From positions 52,990,861-53,054,860 of the forward strand of contig CM060335.1 in assembly GCA_030674155.1 (NCBI GenBank): DNA of 64,000 nt, written 5' to 3'. This document shows positions 10,601 to 21,785 of this stretch, one piece after another. This DNA is from Stramonita haemastoma (taxonomy: Eukaryota > Mollusca > Gastropoda > Neogastropoda > Muricidae). The position numbers were made by a program, and so were the translations under genes. The first letter of the stretch is position 1; each line of letters opens with the position of its first letter. The notes below the pieces were generated by a model. That model saw only the letters and a program-made list of their open reading frames with translations. It searched no databases and was not told the origin of the DNA.

Positions 10601-13600
10601 GCACCAGCCCCTCACAACGTTTCGCCCGCCAGTAGAAGCGGTTACCGGGGTGTGGGTGGGTTAAGGACCCGGACCCAGAAGTGAGAGTTGAGTGCCAAGT
10701 GAGGACCAGTGCTCCCGTCCATCCCGAGGGATGCTACTGCCAGGTTTACAAAGGTACCACCTCTCCTTAAGCACCCCATACACCCCAGTAGGAGTCTTGG
10801 AGAGGAGATGGGCGCCACCAAGCTTCCTCAAGCCCACTGCAAGGACATGATGAGAAAAGCAAAACAGAAACACATGCCGGATCGGTCGAGGCCCGGATCA
10901 ACAACGACCGCGCTACCCACTGCAAGCCTCCAGGGTGGGAGTGACAAGTGTGTCACTGGAGCAGAACTAACCCTAAAGCTTCCAGCTAAAGGGGTAACCA
11001 TTGGTACATGGAATGTTAGAACTCTGTACCAAACAGGAAGAGTACAGGAACTCACACATGAATTACAGAGGTATAAATGGGACATCCTAGGGCTTGCGGA
11101 AGTCAGATGGACTGGCTTCGGAGAAACAACCACGCAAGACGGCCACAAAATATGGTACAGTGGAGATGAGAAACTACACCAACACGGAGTAGGCTTCATT
11201 GTCAGGAAAGAGATTGTGTCAAGCATCATCAACTGCACACCAATATCCAGCAGACTCATCTCAATCAGAGTCTCTGCAAAACCCCAGAATCTCACCATCA
11301 TCCAAGTGTATGCTCCAACATCTGACTACGATGATGACCAGATAGAAGAATTCTATGAAGAACTTGAAAACGTCATCTCCAAAACGCCAAAAAAAGACAT
11401 CCTTATTGTGGAAGGCGATTGGAATGCTAAGGTGGGACCTGATGCCTATGACACCTGGGCAGGAACCACAGGACGCTTTGGACTGGGAGAAACAAATGAC
11501 AGAGGACAGCGGCTGCTGGAATTCGCAAAGAAGCACAAACTAACTCTGGCTAACACACTCCACCCTCACAAGCCATCTAGAACATCAACCTGGCACTCAC
11601 CAAATGGTCTGATTCATAATCAAATTGACTACATTCTGTCACCCCAAAGATTCAAATCCAGCATAAACAAGGCAAATACAAGAACATTCCCAGGAGCTGA
11701 CATTGGCAGTGACCACGACCTTGTACTTACCACCATCAGGCTGAAACTGAAAGCAAAACAACAGCCAAAAAGCCCACGCATAAGATTCGACCTGGAAAAA
11801 CTCAAAGACCCAACAGTGGTTGAGATCTTCCAAGCCAACATTGGAGGAAAGTTCGCCGCACTCACAGCCATTGACAATGATGTGAACACATTAGCCAACA
11901 ACATCAAAGAAGTGCTAACGACAGCAGCAGAAGAAACATTAGGCAGAAGCAGAACAAAGAAACAACCCTGGGTGACAAATGAGGTTCTTGACCTCTGCGA
12001 CAAAAGAAGAGAACTTAAGAAGCAAAAGTTCACAAGTCAAGAAGCCAACAACAAGTACATGGATAGCCACAGAGAAGTGAGGAAAAAGATGAGAGAAGCC
12101 AAAGAAGCGTGGATAGAAGAACAATGCAACAACATCGAAGATGGAATGGCCAAGGGAAACAGCAAAACAGCTTACAACACTCTGAAAGCACTAACGAAAA
12201 CCACACAGCCTAAAGCCTCTGTTATTGAAGACAAAGAAGGAAATCTTTTAACGGAAAACAATGCCATCCTCCAGCGCTGGACAGAATACTGTGAGGGATT
12301 GTACAACTACCCACTACGCCCAGATACCAACATAGTTTCCAACAAACCCCCTGAACACCAAGATAAAGACCCACCAATACTAAGGTGTGAAGTAGACACA
12401 GCTATTAAGCAATTGAAGAAGGGGAAGTCCCCTGGAATCGATAACATCCCAGCTGAACTCATAAAAAATGGAGGGAATGAAACAGCAAGGCGATTCACAG
12501 ACCTTTGTCAGAAGATCCACGACACCAAAGAATGGCCAAAAGAATGGACACAGTCTCTTGTAATACCCCTGCCAAAGAAAGGAAACCTCAAGCAATGCCA
12601 GAACTACAGAACCATCAGTCTCATAAGCCATCCTAGCAAGATCATGCTGCAGGTAGTCCTCAACAGACTGAAAAACCAAGCAGAAAAACTCCTGGCAGAA
12701 GAACAAGCGGGCTTTAGACCAAAACGCAGCACAATGGAACAAATTTTCAACCTGAGAATTCTGATAGAGAAGCATCTCCAACACCAAAAAGACTTGTACC
12801 ACAATTTTATAGACTTCAAAAAGGCCTTTGACAGGGTATGGCATGACGGCCTCTGGCAAGTACTCAGGCACTTCAACATTGACAACTGCCTAATTGAAGT
12901 CATCAAGGCTCTGTACGAGAATGCAAGAAGTGCAGTTTTCATGAACAACCACGTGGGCGAGTTCTTCAAGACCACGGTTGGAGTCCGCCAGGGCTGCCTT
13001 CTCTCACCTGTACTCTTCAACCTCTTCCTCGAAAACATCATGACAGAGACACTGCAAAACCACCACACTTCCATCTCCATTGGTGGAAGACCCCTTTGCA
13101 ACCTCAGATTTGCAGATGACATTGACCTCATGGGCAGCAGCAAACAAGAACTGCAAATCCTCACAGACAGTCTAACAGACCGAGCGAGCGCATACGGCAT
13201 GGAGGTCAGTACAGAGAAATCGAAGATCATGGTCAACAGCGCGAGTAATGACAGCACGGAAATAAAGATGAATGGAGAAATATTGGAAGAGGTGAGCCAA
13301 TTCAAATACTTAGGCTCCATCCTAACAAAAGATGGCACATCAAACAATGAGGTGAAAGCTCGCATTGCAACAGCAACATCTGCTCTAGTCAGACTCCAGA
13401 GGATCATCAGAAGCAACAACATCAGCTTCTGCACCAAATACCACCTCTACAAATCCCTCGTAATATCTATCCTCCTATATGGCTGTGAATCATGGACTCT
13501 GACAGCAGAGTTAGAGAGAAGAATCCAAGCATTCGAGAACAAGTGCCACAGAAGACTCCTCAAAATATCATACAAAGAACACAAGACCAATAACTATGTG

Positions 13601-13923
13601 AAAGAGGAAATCAAAAAGCGTGTGGGCCCCCAAGAGCCTTTGCTCTCCACCATAAAGAGGAGAAAGCTGATGTGGTTTGGTCACACCACAAGACACAACA
13701 CCCTAGCAAAAACCATCTTGCAAGGAACAGTCGAGGGCAAAAGAAGAAGAGGCCGCCAAAAGAAATCATGGGTTGACAACATCAAAGACTGGACTGCCCA
13801 ACCCCTGCAACGCCTCCTACTAGCCACACAGGATCGTGAAGCATGGAAAAAGATCTCCGTTGCGTCTTCTCTCATGTCCCCCCTACGTCCTTTGGGACAT
13901 GGGACTGAGTGAGTGAGTGAGTG
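10601..13923 (+). mobile_element. Full-length RTE-like LINE
   Basis: An element of about 3.3 kb with a short GC-rich 5'UTR (10601-10807), one long reading frame and a (GAGT)n tail at about 13906-13925. Identical 12-bp direct repeats flank it, although the first bases of the right copy overlap the GAGT tail, so the duplication may be 10-12 bp. A short size, a single EN-RT protein, a minimal 3'UTR and a simple-repeat tail in place of poly(A) are family traits of RTE-clade elements. The uninterrupted frame and unmutated duplication indicate a young insertion. Confidence 0.9.
10808..13912 (+). CDS. RTE-like LINE endonuclease/reverse transcriptase
   Basis: Codes for 1,034 residues from the ATG at 10808. 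The frame is open further upstream to a GTG at 10709, but the ATG gives the natural start. The protein makes nicked-target-primed cDNA of its own RNA. The N-terminal apurinic-like endonuclease starts at GTWNVRTL (residues 66-73), followed by AEVRW (97-101), GDWNAKVG (203-210) and SDHDLV (301-306), which hold the expected acidic, Asn and His residues. A linker with basic helices leads to the reverse transcriptase: SPGIDNIPAELIK (541-553), FIDFKKAFD (667-675), VRQGCLLSPVLFN (726-738), FADD (768-771) and FKYLGS (832-837). The tail has LLYGCESWTL, RKLMWFGH (952-959) and a basic GKRRRGRQKKSW (977-988). All catalytic positions I can judge are present. It resembles the BovB/RTE-type proteins often labelled craniofacial development protein 2-like. 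LINE identity is near certain, the exact clade less so. Confidence 0.93.
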   Translation: MGATKLPQAHCKDMMRKAKQKHMPDRSRPGSTTTALPTASLQGGSDKCVTGAELTLKLPAKGVTIGTWNVRTLYQTGRVQELTHELQRYKWDILGLAEVRWTGFGETTTQDGHKIWYSGDEKLHQHGVGFIVRKEIVSSIINCTPISSRLISIRVSAKPQNLTIIQVYAPTSDYDDDQIEEFYEELENVISKTPKKDILIVEGDWNAKVGPDAYDTWAGTTGRFGLGETNDRGQRLLEFAKKHKLTLANTLHPHKPSRTSTWHSPNGLIHNQIDYILSPQRFKSSINKANTRTFPGADIGSDHDLVLTTIRLKLKAKQQPKSPRIRFDLEKLKDPTVVEIFQANIGGKFAALTAIDNDVNTLANNIKEVLTTAAEETLGRSRTKKQPWVTNEVLDLCDKRRELKKQKFTSQEANNKYMDSHREVRKKMREAKEAWIEEQCNNIEDGMAKGNSKTAYNTLKALTKTTQPKASVIEDKEGNLLTENNAILQRWTEYCEGLYNYPLRPDTNIVSNKPPEHQDKDPPILRCEVDTAIKQLKKGKSPGIDNIPAELIKNGGNETARRFTDLCQKIHDTKEWPKEWTQSLVIPLPKKGNLKQCQNYRTISLISHPSKIMLQVVLNRLKNQAEKLLAEEQAGFRPKRSTMEQIFNLRILIEKHLQHQKDLYHNFIDFKKAFDRVWHDGLWQVLRHFNIDNCLIEVIKALYENARSAVFMNNHVGEFFKTTVGVRQGCLLSPVLFNLFLENIMTETLQNHHTSISIGGRPLCNLRFADDIDLMGSSKQELQILTDSLTDRASAYGMEVSTEKSKIMVNSASNDSTEIKMNGEILEEVSQFKYLGSILTKDGTSNNEVKARIATATSALVRLQRIIRSNNISFCTKYHLYKSLVISILLYGCESWTLTAELERRIQAFENKCHRRLLKISYKEHKTNNYVKEEIKKRVGPQEPLLSTIKRRKLMWFGHTTRHNTLAKTILQGTVEGKRRRGRQKKSWVDNIKDWTAQPLQRLLLATQDREAWKKISVASSLMSPLRPLGHGTE

Positions 13924-13935
13924 AGTTGGCTAGAT
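13924..13935. repeat. Target-site duplication, right copy
   Basis: AGTTGGCTAGAT, identical to 10589-10600. Confidence 0.85.
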
Positions 13936-13959
13936 TGCTAGCTTTTTGAGATTATCATC

Positions 13960-14097
13960 ATTTCAGTTCTCTTTATTGCTCATTATTGTTGATTTTTTCT
14001 TTTTCGTTTTCTTACATAATTTTCTTTTGTAGATGGCTTGATGAAAAAAAGCAAGTGTTTTGCTTACTCGATGTACCATCTGTAAATAAAAATTTGA

Positions 14098-14100
<3 letters not shown>
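13960..14100 (+). mobile_element. 3' end fragment of Jockey/CR1-type LINE
   Basis: Carries AGATGGCTTGATG, CTCGATGTACCATCTG and AAATAAAAATTTGACT, a diverged version of the terminus at 8930-9022. The tail has been replaced by a CA microsatellite. Confidence 0.6.

Positions 14101-14101
<1 letters not shown>

Positions 14102-14163
<62 letters not shown>
14102..14163. repeat. (CA)n microsatellite
   Basis: A pure CA tract of about 60 bp between a LINE end and a SINE. Confidence 0.98.
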
Positions 14164-14165
<2 letters not shown>

Positions 14166-14400
14166 GGAGACAGGGACAGGAAAGACTGGTGGTCAGTGGT
14201 GCTCCCTGGTTCGAATCTCCTTCAAAAGGATTTTTCCTCTGGAGTTAACAACTCCACTCCCCCAAAAGTCCTTCGAATGAGACTATAAACCAAGGTTGCC
14301 GCAGAACATCTTGCGCATATGTTAAAATCTGTTCCGCTTTTCGGAAGAGTAGGCCATTTTATGCTAGTGGGAACAGATGACAAAATTTACAATACTTGGC
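14164..14400 (+). mobile_element. SINE family 1 copy
   Basis: A B-box-like GGTTCGAATCTCC lies near 14208. It is followed by CTCTGGAGTTAACAACTCC, AAAGTCCTTCGAATGAGAC, GCAGAACATCTTGCGCA, CGCTTTTCGGAAGAGTAGGC and GTGGGAACAGATGAC. The order matches the copy at 53960-54305. The A box is poorly preserved. Confidence 0.75.
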
Positions 14401-14545
14401 CTTGGTTTAAAGGTTTTTGTAGAGGAGTAGAGTCAACACTAATGTCTACTGCAGAACCCAATTGTCTAGACTGTGGCCTCCTTGGTGGGATCTGAACCTC
14501 AAATCAGGAGGGCAACACTCTAACCCTTAGGCTATATTGCCCCCA
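14401..14545 (-). mobile_element. SINE family 1 head, inverted copy
   Basis: On the minus strand it starts with a tRNA-like TAGCCTAAGGGTTAGAGTG (A box) and GAGGTTCAGATCC (B box), then reaches a segment matching the SINE body (AGACATTAGTGTTGACTC). It faces the plus-strand copy to its left, so two copies of one family lie tail to tail. Confidence 0.65.
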
Positions 14546-15470
14546 AAATCAGACTATAAAGCATTTCATAAAGATTAAGATTTTAATACTAGGCGAAAAA
14601 ATTAACACATCAACAGTGCCAGAAAAAAAAAATTACTATCATAGAAATATACATGGAGGAAAAGGGAAAAAAACAGAGACCAAAAGAAAAACAGAGAGAG
14701 ACAGCCAGCCAGCCAGACAGACAGACAGACAGATAGACAATGACAAATGGTTTAATGTGTCAAGTTTTTCAGCTCATTTACATAGAGATTTGGGGGGAGA
14801 AGAGGAAAATCAAATATTATAACAGCAAACAAAATGAACAATCGAAATTCACATAAACAGTCATCCCAAATGGAAACGCATTTGCAGTAATGAGAGAGAG
14901 AGAGAGAGGGGGGGGGGGTATTGGGCTTTGTCTGTGTGGCGGTGAGTGATGTTTAGCAGAGAAGGAAATTTCTGTGGAGTGAGTTTTGCACGTGAACTGA
15001 GTGCTGCATGTAAACCGTTTACAGTGACAACCTGACCCATTTCAAAGCCACAATTTGAAAACTGCTATGGGGGGAACAAGCAAAGAAGAATGAGGTCTGC
15101 AACAGAGACTTGTAAGTACCATGTTGGTTTCTTGCAGTATGGTATTGTACCACAACTACTTAATGACAGGAGAGAGAGAGAGAAGTCCTCTGCTGTTTCT
15201 TTAGTTTCACGTCTTTTTACTTAGTGGTATTGCTGAATGGGGGAGAGAAAAGGGCAGTGTGTGTATGTGTGTGTGTGGGGGGGGGGGGGAGACAGAGAGA
15301 GACAGACACTGAGACAGAGAGAAGTGGGGATGATTGTAGGCAAAAAATAGAAAAGATGGCAGAACAACTGGGCAAAACCAAACAGTGTGAAACAATCAAC
15401 TTCAAATCAACAACAACTATAACTAAACTATACTAGTGATTCTCAACATGTAAATAGAAAATTGTCATTT
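14546..15470. other. Mostly unique DNA, no recognised gene
   Basis: Contains (CAGA)n near 14700-14735, a GA/G9 tract at 14891-14919, another G-run at 15278-15289, and donor-like CTT|GTAAGTACC near 15111. The donor could belong to an upstream exon of the exon mosaic that follows, but no acceptor or frame supports this. Confidence 0.5.
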
Positions 15471-15640
15471 TAATGTGTGTGTTTGTGTGTGGGCATGTGT
15501 GCATGAGTACGTGTATGTTTGTGTGTGTGGGTATGTGTGTGAGTTCGTGTATGTGTTTGTGTGTGTTTTTGTATGTATTATTTGTGTTTTTGTATGTATT
15601 TATGTATGTGTATACATGTGTGTATGAGAGTGTCCTGCAA
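15471..15640. repeat. Imperfect (GT)n region
   Basis: A GTGTGT/GTATGT-rich, degenerate microsatellite of about 170 bp. Confidence 0.9.
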
Positions 15641-15804
15641 AAACACCAGTGTCTATGAAATTTCCCTGTTTGCAAACTTGTGTATGTGTGAGAGTGCACG
15701 AACTTTTGTCTGTGAAAGAATGCCTCTGTGTATTTTGAATCATGGCTTTATTTTTGTTTGTTGAAGAAAACAGCAAAGTGGTCTGCACCAAGGAAAACAG
15801 ACTC

Positions 15805-16168
15805 GTGAAATAACTGGGGGACTGCTACACCTCAAGAGCAGTGCCACTCTTGCCCTGCACACCTGTTTGTATCCAGGTGAAATAACTGGGGGGACTGCTA
15901 CACCTCAAGAGCAGTGCCACTCTTGCCCTGCACACCTGTTTGTATCCAGGTGAAATAACTGGGGGGACTGCTACACCTCAAGAGCAGTGCCACTCTTGCC
16001 CTGCACACCTGTTTGTAGCCAGGTGAAATAACTAGGGGGACTGCTACACCTCAAGAGCAGTGCCACTCTTGCCCTGCACACCTGTTTGTATCCAGGTGAA
16101 ATAACTGGGGGGACTGCTACACCTCAAGAGCAGTTCCACTCTTGCCCTGCACACCTGTTTGTAGCCAG
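15805..16168 (+). repeat. 72/73-bp minisatellite, five copies
   Basis: Near-identical units start at 15805, 15877, 15950, 16023 and 16096, each beginning GTGAAATAACT. The differences are the G-run length and single substitutions such as TATCCAG/TAGCCAG. Each unit contains CACACCTGTTTGTA followed by CCAG|GTGA, so every copy holds an E-box CACCTG and a splice-donor-like junction. No frame is kept, since units of 72 and 73 bp alternate. Confidence 0.95.
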
Positions 16169-16280
16169 GTGAGAGACTGGCTTTTTTTCCTTACAGTGTT
16201 TTTGTTGTGTTGCCAGAAACAACTCTGCTCTTTGCTGTGGGATTTTTTCGCGTGCGTTGATTTGCATAGTGCATTTTATT

Positions 16281-16650
16281 TTTACATTTACACCACTAAG
16301 TTACGGTTTCTCTGCGTGAAATTTGGCCTGCTCTCCCCGGGAAGAGCGCGTCGCCACAAGAGCAGCGCCACCCTTTTTTCCTGTCTGTAACTGCATTTAT
16401 TTCCCTATCAGATTGGCTTTTTACCACAGAATTTTGCCAGGGACAACCCTCTTGTTGCCAGTGGGTTCTTTAACGTGCGGTAAATATGTGTAACACATGG
16501 GACCTGGCTCATCCAAAAGACTGGCACCCAGACCACCACTTATCGTCTAATCGAGTTTGGGGCCCAAACGGGATTCGAACTACCGCAACACTTCGACCCG
16601 GACTTGAAGCTTTCCAGACAGGTGCGCTACACCTAGACCCCCGATCCTCC
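16281..16650 (-). mobile_element. SINE family 2 copy
   Basis: Read on the minus strand, it has a tRNA-like A box near GTCTAGGTGTAGCGCACC and a B box GTTCGAATCCC near 16570, then a body with CACGTTAAAGAACCCACTGG and GGCAAAATTCTGTGG, ending in a CTCTTCCCGGGGAGAGC hairpin-like block near 16340. A second copy at 33121-33516 has the same parts in the same order. Confidence 0.8.
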
Positions 16651-16748
16651 AGAAGAGAAGTTGACGGTTTCCTTAGAAAGACCAGTGCTGACATCAGCCA
16701 GTGCTGCCTAGAGGAGGGCAGGACAGCTGGGAGTCAGACACAGAGAGA

Positions 16749-16975
16749 GTGTGTGTGTGTGTGCGTGCGTGTGTGTGTGTGCGTGTGTGTGTGCGTGCGT
16801 GTGTGTGCGTGCGTGTGTGTGTGTGTGTGTGCGCGTGCGTGTGTGCGTGTGTGTGTGTGTGTGTGTGTGCGCGTGTGTGCGTGCGTGTGTGTGTGTGTGT
16901 GTGATTGTGTGCGTGTGCGCGTGTATGTGTGTGTGTGTGTGTGTGTGTCCAAGCGTGCGTTCGTGCGTGTGTAAT
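16749..16975. repeat. (GT)n with GC interruptions
   Basis: About 225 bp of GTGTGC/GTGCGT-rich microsatellite. The Cys/Val and His/Thr frames over it are not genes. Confidence 0.97.
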
Positions 16976-18599
16976 TGATTGCAAGCATTATGAGCAAGGA
17001 ATGTGAGTATTGCACAACAAGTAGCTATTGCAAGGTTCGTGTTTTAGAGGAACTGTTGATTTTCCTTCCTTCAGATGAAAGGCAATCAGAATTGCATAAC
17101 ATAAATATCCATGACAATGAAGAAGAAAACAACGATAATGACGACGAAGAAGGCGAGGATAGGAGGAGGTGCACGACGAAAAGGAGGAGAAGAAAGAAGA
17201 AAAAGGGAGAGGTAAAGGAGGGGGATGAGAAAAGAAAAAGAAGAAAAGGGGGAGGAGGAGAAAGAAGAAAAAGAGAAGAAAGAAGGAAAGGAAGAGGAGG
17301 AGAAAGAAGAAAAGGAGGAGAAGGAGAAAAGAAGAAAAGGAGAAGGAGAAAGAAGAAAAGAAGGAGAAATCAGAAAAGGAGGAATAAGAAGAAAAGGAGG
17401 AAGAGGAGAAAAGGAGGAGGAGAAAGAAGAAAAAGGAGGAGAGAGAGGAAAAGGAGGAGAGAGAGGAAAAGGAGTAGGAGGAGAAAGCAGAAAAGAAGAA
17501 AAATAGAAGAAAGGAAATCAGGAGGAGAAAGAAGAAAAGGAAGAGGAGAAGAAAAGGGGGAGAAGGAAGAAGAGGAGGAGAAAGAAGAAAAGGAGGAGGA
17601 GAAGAAAAGGAGAGGAAGAGAGAGAAAAAAAGAAAAAGAGGAGGTGGAGAGTAAAAAGAAGAAAGACAAAAAGAAAGAGAGCTACAGACAACAACAACAA
17701 AAATAACACAACAGCCAAAGAAAAACAATAGAGCAAGGAGGAGGAAAAAAGATAAAACTATCAACAAGAACACAAACCAAAACAAGAACAAAAAAGAAGA
17801 GAAGAAAAGAAATTCAAAATAGATGAAGAACAACCAAAGAATGAATATAAAAAAGGAGAAAACAAACTCAAACTGGAAGAAAAGCACACAAAAATAATTG
17901 GAGGAAAGAAAAAAGAAAAAGATCACGCGGGAAAGTACACTGTGAAAGAAGATGGTTAAAAAGTAGTGAACTTTTTTTTAAGCCATAAAGAAAATATAAC
18001 AAAAATGGAGGAAAGTAAGACATTGCAGAAAAGGACAATTCAAACAAAAACCAGGAAATAAGAGGATTTAGACAAGAAAGAGAAGAAAAAAAAAACAGAC
18101 GCGAAGAAAAACACAAAAAGAAAACGCAGAAGAAAAAGAAAAGAACAATAGAAAGACTAAAGAAGAAAAAAAGAAAACAGAAAGAGAGAAGATTAGAGAA
18201 AAAAACACAAAGAAGGAGAAAGAAAAAGAAAGAACAACACAAAGAAAGAAAAGAAAGAAAAGAGAAAAGAAAACAACAAAAGAGAGAAGAAAGAAAGAAC
18301 ACAAAGAGAGAAAAGAACAACACAAAGAGAAAGAAAAGAACAAACAAGAAGAAGAAAAGAACAACACAAAGAAAAAAGAAAAGAACAACACAAAGAGGGA
18401 AAAGAAGAAACACAAAGAAGAAAAGAAAGAACAACACAAGAGAAGAAAGAGAAAAAGAAAACACAAAGAGAAAAGAAAAGAACAACACAAAGAAAAAGAA
18501 AAGAACAACACACAAATAAGAAAAGAAAAGAACAACACAAAGAGAAGAAGAAAAACAGCAACAAGAACAACACAAAGGCGCAGACGAAAAAAAAACAAA

Positions 18600-21360
18600 A
18601 AACAGAAAGGTACAGAAAAAAAGATTCCTTAAAAAAAACAGAAGGACGCAAGAAGAAAAAAGAAAAAACACAAAGATGCAGAAGAAAAAATTAACAACGG
18701 AAAAACGACGCAAAAGAAAAAACAACGAAAGGAAAACATTAGAAGCAAAAGGACAAAAAGGAAAAGACAACAACAGAAAGACGAGAAGAAAAAGAAAGAC
18801 GAAAAACAGAAAAGACGCAAAAGAAAAACATTAAAAGAAAGATGATGAAAAAAAACAAAACAACAACAACAAGGAAGACTCAGAAGAAAAAGAAAACCGA
18901 AAACAACATCAGAAAGATGGGGGAAAGAAAAAACACAGAAAGAAGAGCAGAAGAAAAAGAAAAAACAGAAGAGAGCAGAAGATAAAGAAAAAAAACAGAC
19001 AGAGAGCAGAAGAAAAAAGAAGAACAAAAAGACGCAGAAGAAAAAGAAAGGAACAACACAAAGACGAAGAAAACATAACAAAAACACAAAGACGAAAAGA
19101 AGAAGAAAAAAAAACAGAAAGACGCAGAAGAAGAAAGAAAGAAAACAAAAGACGCAGAAGAAAAAAAAAAACAAAAGAAGCAGAAGGAAAAAAAACAACA
19201 ACGGAAAGACAGAGAAAGAAAAAAACACGAAAAGGAGAAGAAAAAAACACGGAAAGACGCAGATGAAAAAACAGAAAAAAGCCAAGAAGAAAAGACGAAG
19301 AGAACAGAAAACATAAGAAAAGAAAAAAAAACAACAGAAAAGACAGAGAAAAAAGAAACGAACAAAAGAAAGACGCGAAAGAAAAACAACAACAGAAACC
19401 AGATGAAGAAAAAGAAAAGAACAACAAGAAAAGAAACCAAGAAGAAAAAAAAAAAAAAACAAGAAAGATGCAGAAGAAAAAACAAAAGAACAGATCAGAA
19501 AAAAACAACCAGGAAAGACGCAGAAGAAAAAACAACAGAAGAGCAGAAGGAAAAGAAAACAAAAGCAGAAAAAGACGCAAAAAAAAGGAAGAACAACAGA
19601 AAGACGTAGAGAAAAAACAACAGAAAGACGCTGAAGAAAAAGAAAAAAACAACGGAAAAAACAACGGAAAGACGCAAAGAAAAAAAACAACAGAAAAATG
19701 TAACAGAAAAAGACGCAGAAGAAAAAAACAACAAAACAGAGAACACATGCAGAGAGAAAAAAACAGAAAACGACACAGAAGAAAGAGAAGAACAAAAGAA
19801 AGACGTAGATTAAAAAAAAAAAACATCAAACAGAAAGAACAGAAGAAAAAGAAAAAAACAGAAAAACAGAGAAAAGAAAACCAGAAGAAACAAAAGCGAA
19901 AAAAAACAACAAAGACTCAGAAGAAAAGAAACAAGAGAAAGACGCAGAAGAAAAAAAGAAAACAAAAAGCAGAGAAGAAAAAAACAAAAAAGTCAGAACA
20001 AAAAACAACACGAAAGACGCAGAAGAAAAAACAAAAAAGCAAGGAAGAAAACAAAAGAGAAAAAGACGCATAAAAAAGGAAGAACAACAGAAAGATAGAA
20101 AGAAAAGAACAACAGAAAGACGCAGGAGAAAAAGAACAGAACAGAAAGATGCAGAAGGAGAAAAAACAACGGAAAGACGCAGAAGAAAACAGCAAAAAAA
20201 AGAAACGCGTGGACGAAAACAGAGAAAAAGACGCAGATAAAAGAGGAAAGAAGAGCAGAAAGACTTAGAAGACAAAAACAAAAAAACAAAAAAAAGACAG
20301 AAGAAAAAGAAAAGAACAGCGGAAAGACGCAGAAGAAAAAACAACCACAGAAAGACGCAGAAGAAAAAGAAAAGAACAACAGAAAGATGCAGAAGAAAAA
20401 GAAAAAAACAACAGAAAGATGCAGAAGAAAAAGAAAAAAAACAGACAAATACTGAAGGGAAAAAAATAACAAAGGAAAGACGCAAAGAAAAAACACACAG
20501 AAAGACTCAGAAGAAAAATAATAACGGAAAGAGGCAGAAGAAAAAACAAAAACAGACAGACGCAAAAAAAAAAGACAAAAAGACGCATAAAAAAGGAAGA
20601 ACAACAGAAAAACGTAGAAGAAAAAAACAACAGAAAGACGCTGAAGAAAAAGAAATAAACAATGGAAAAAACAACGGAAATTCGCAGAAGAAATACAACA
20701 ACGGAAAGACACAGAAGAAAAAAACAACGGAAAGACGCAGAAGAAAAAAACAAAAAACAGAAAAATTCAACAGAAAAAGATGCAGAAAAAAAACAGAAAG
20801 ATGCAGAAGAAAAAACAAAAACAGAAAAAGATCCAGAAGAAAAGGAGGAAACAACAGAAAGACGTAAAATAAAAAAGAATCAACAGAAAGACGCAGAAGA
20901 AAAAGAAATGATTAATGGAAAGACGCCGAAGAAAAAAACAACAGAAAGACACAGAAGAAAAAGAAACGAACAACAGAAAGAGGCAGAAGAAAAAAAAAAA
21001 AAAACAGAAAGATACAGAAGGGAAAAAACAACGGAAAGACGCAGAAGAAAAAGCAGAAAAATACGCAGAAGAAAATGAAGAACTACAGAAAGACGTTGAA
21101 GAAAAAGAAACGAACAACGAAAACAACAGAAAAGACGCAAAAGAAAAAACAACGGAAAGACGCAACAGAAAAAGCAACTGAAAGACGCAGAAGAAAAACA
21201 CAAAAACAGAAAATTGCAAAAGAAAACAGAAAAAAGACACAGAAAAAAAGAAAAAACAAAACAGAAGAAAAAGAAAAGAACAATAGAAAGCCGCACAAGA
21301 AAAAGAAAAGAACACCAGAGAGCGGCAGAAGAAAAAGAAAGAAAAACAAGAAAGACGCAG
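18600..21360 (+). repeat. Degenerate ~25-33-bp purine minisatellite
   Basis: Many diverged repeats of GAAAGACGCAGAAGAAAAA separated by short A/C-rich spacers such as ACAACG. Variants (GATGCAG, GACGTAG) and spacer lengths differ, so frames change often. It lies inside the polypurine block. Confidence 0.8.
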
Positions 21361-21785
21361 AAGAAAAAAACAACAACAGAACAACAATGAAGAAAAAACA
21401 ACCAAACAAAAACCACAAAGAACAGACACAAGACAAAGCGGCAGACAAAGAAACAAGCGGTGACCAAAAAGAGAGAAGACAGCAGCAAAGAGCAGACTTG
21501 AAAATGTTGACAGAGAAGAGATGGATGAAGAACCAGAAGAGTCGGATGAAGATCAACAACAGCAACAACAATAACAAGTAAACAACAACAGCAACAAAAA
21601 CAATTAAAACAACAACAAGAACAATTACTACAAGAAGAAGGAGAAAAGAATGAAAGAAAAGGTCAAGGAAGACAGCAAAAACAACAACAAATTGGAACAG
21701 AACAAAGGTGAAAATCAGAAGAAGAAAAAATGACGCATGAAAAGACACTGAAGAAGAAAACGGACAATACAAAAAAACATAACAT

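Noticed and set aside
15433..15699. Thr/His-rich minus frame near 15.5 kb
   Set aside because: Complement of a degenerate GT repeat.
17868..21772. Minus-strand Phe/Leu/Cys-rich frames of 200-390 codons resembling membrane proteins
   Set aside because: They follow from T/C-rich complement of polypurine repeats. Hydrophobicity is a composition effect.
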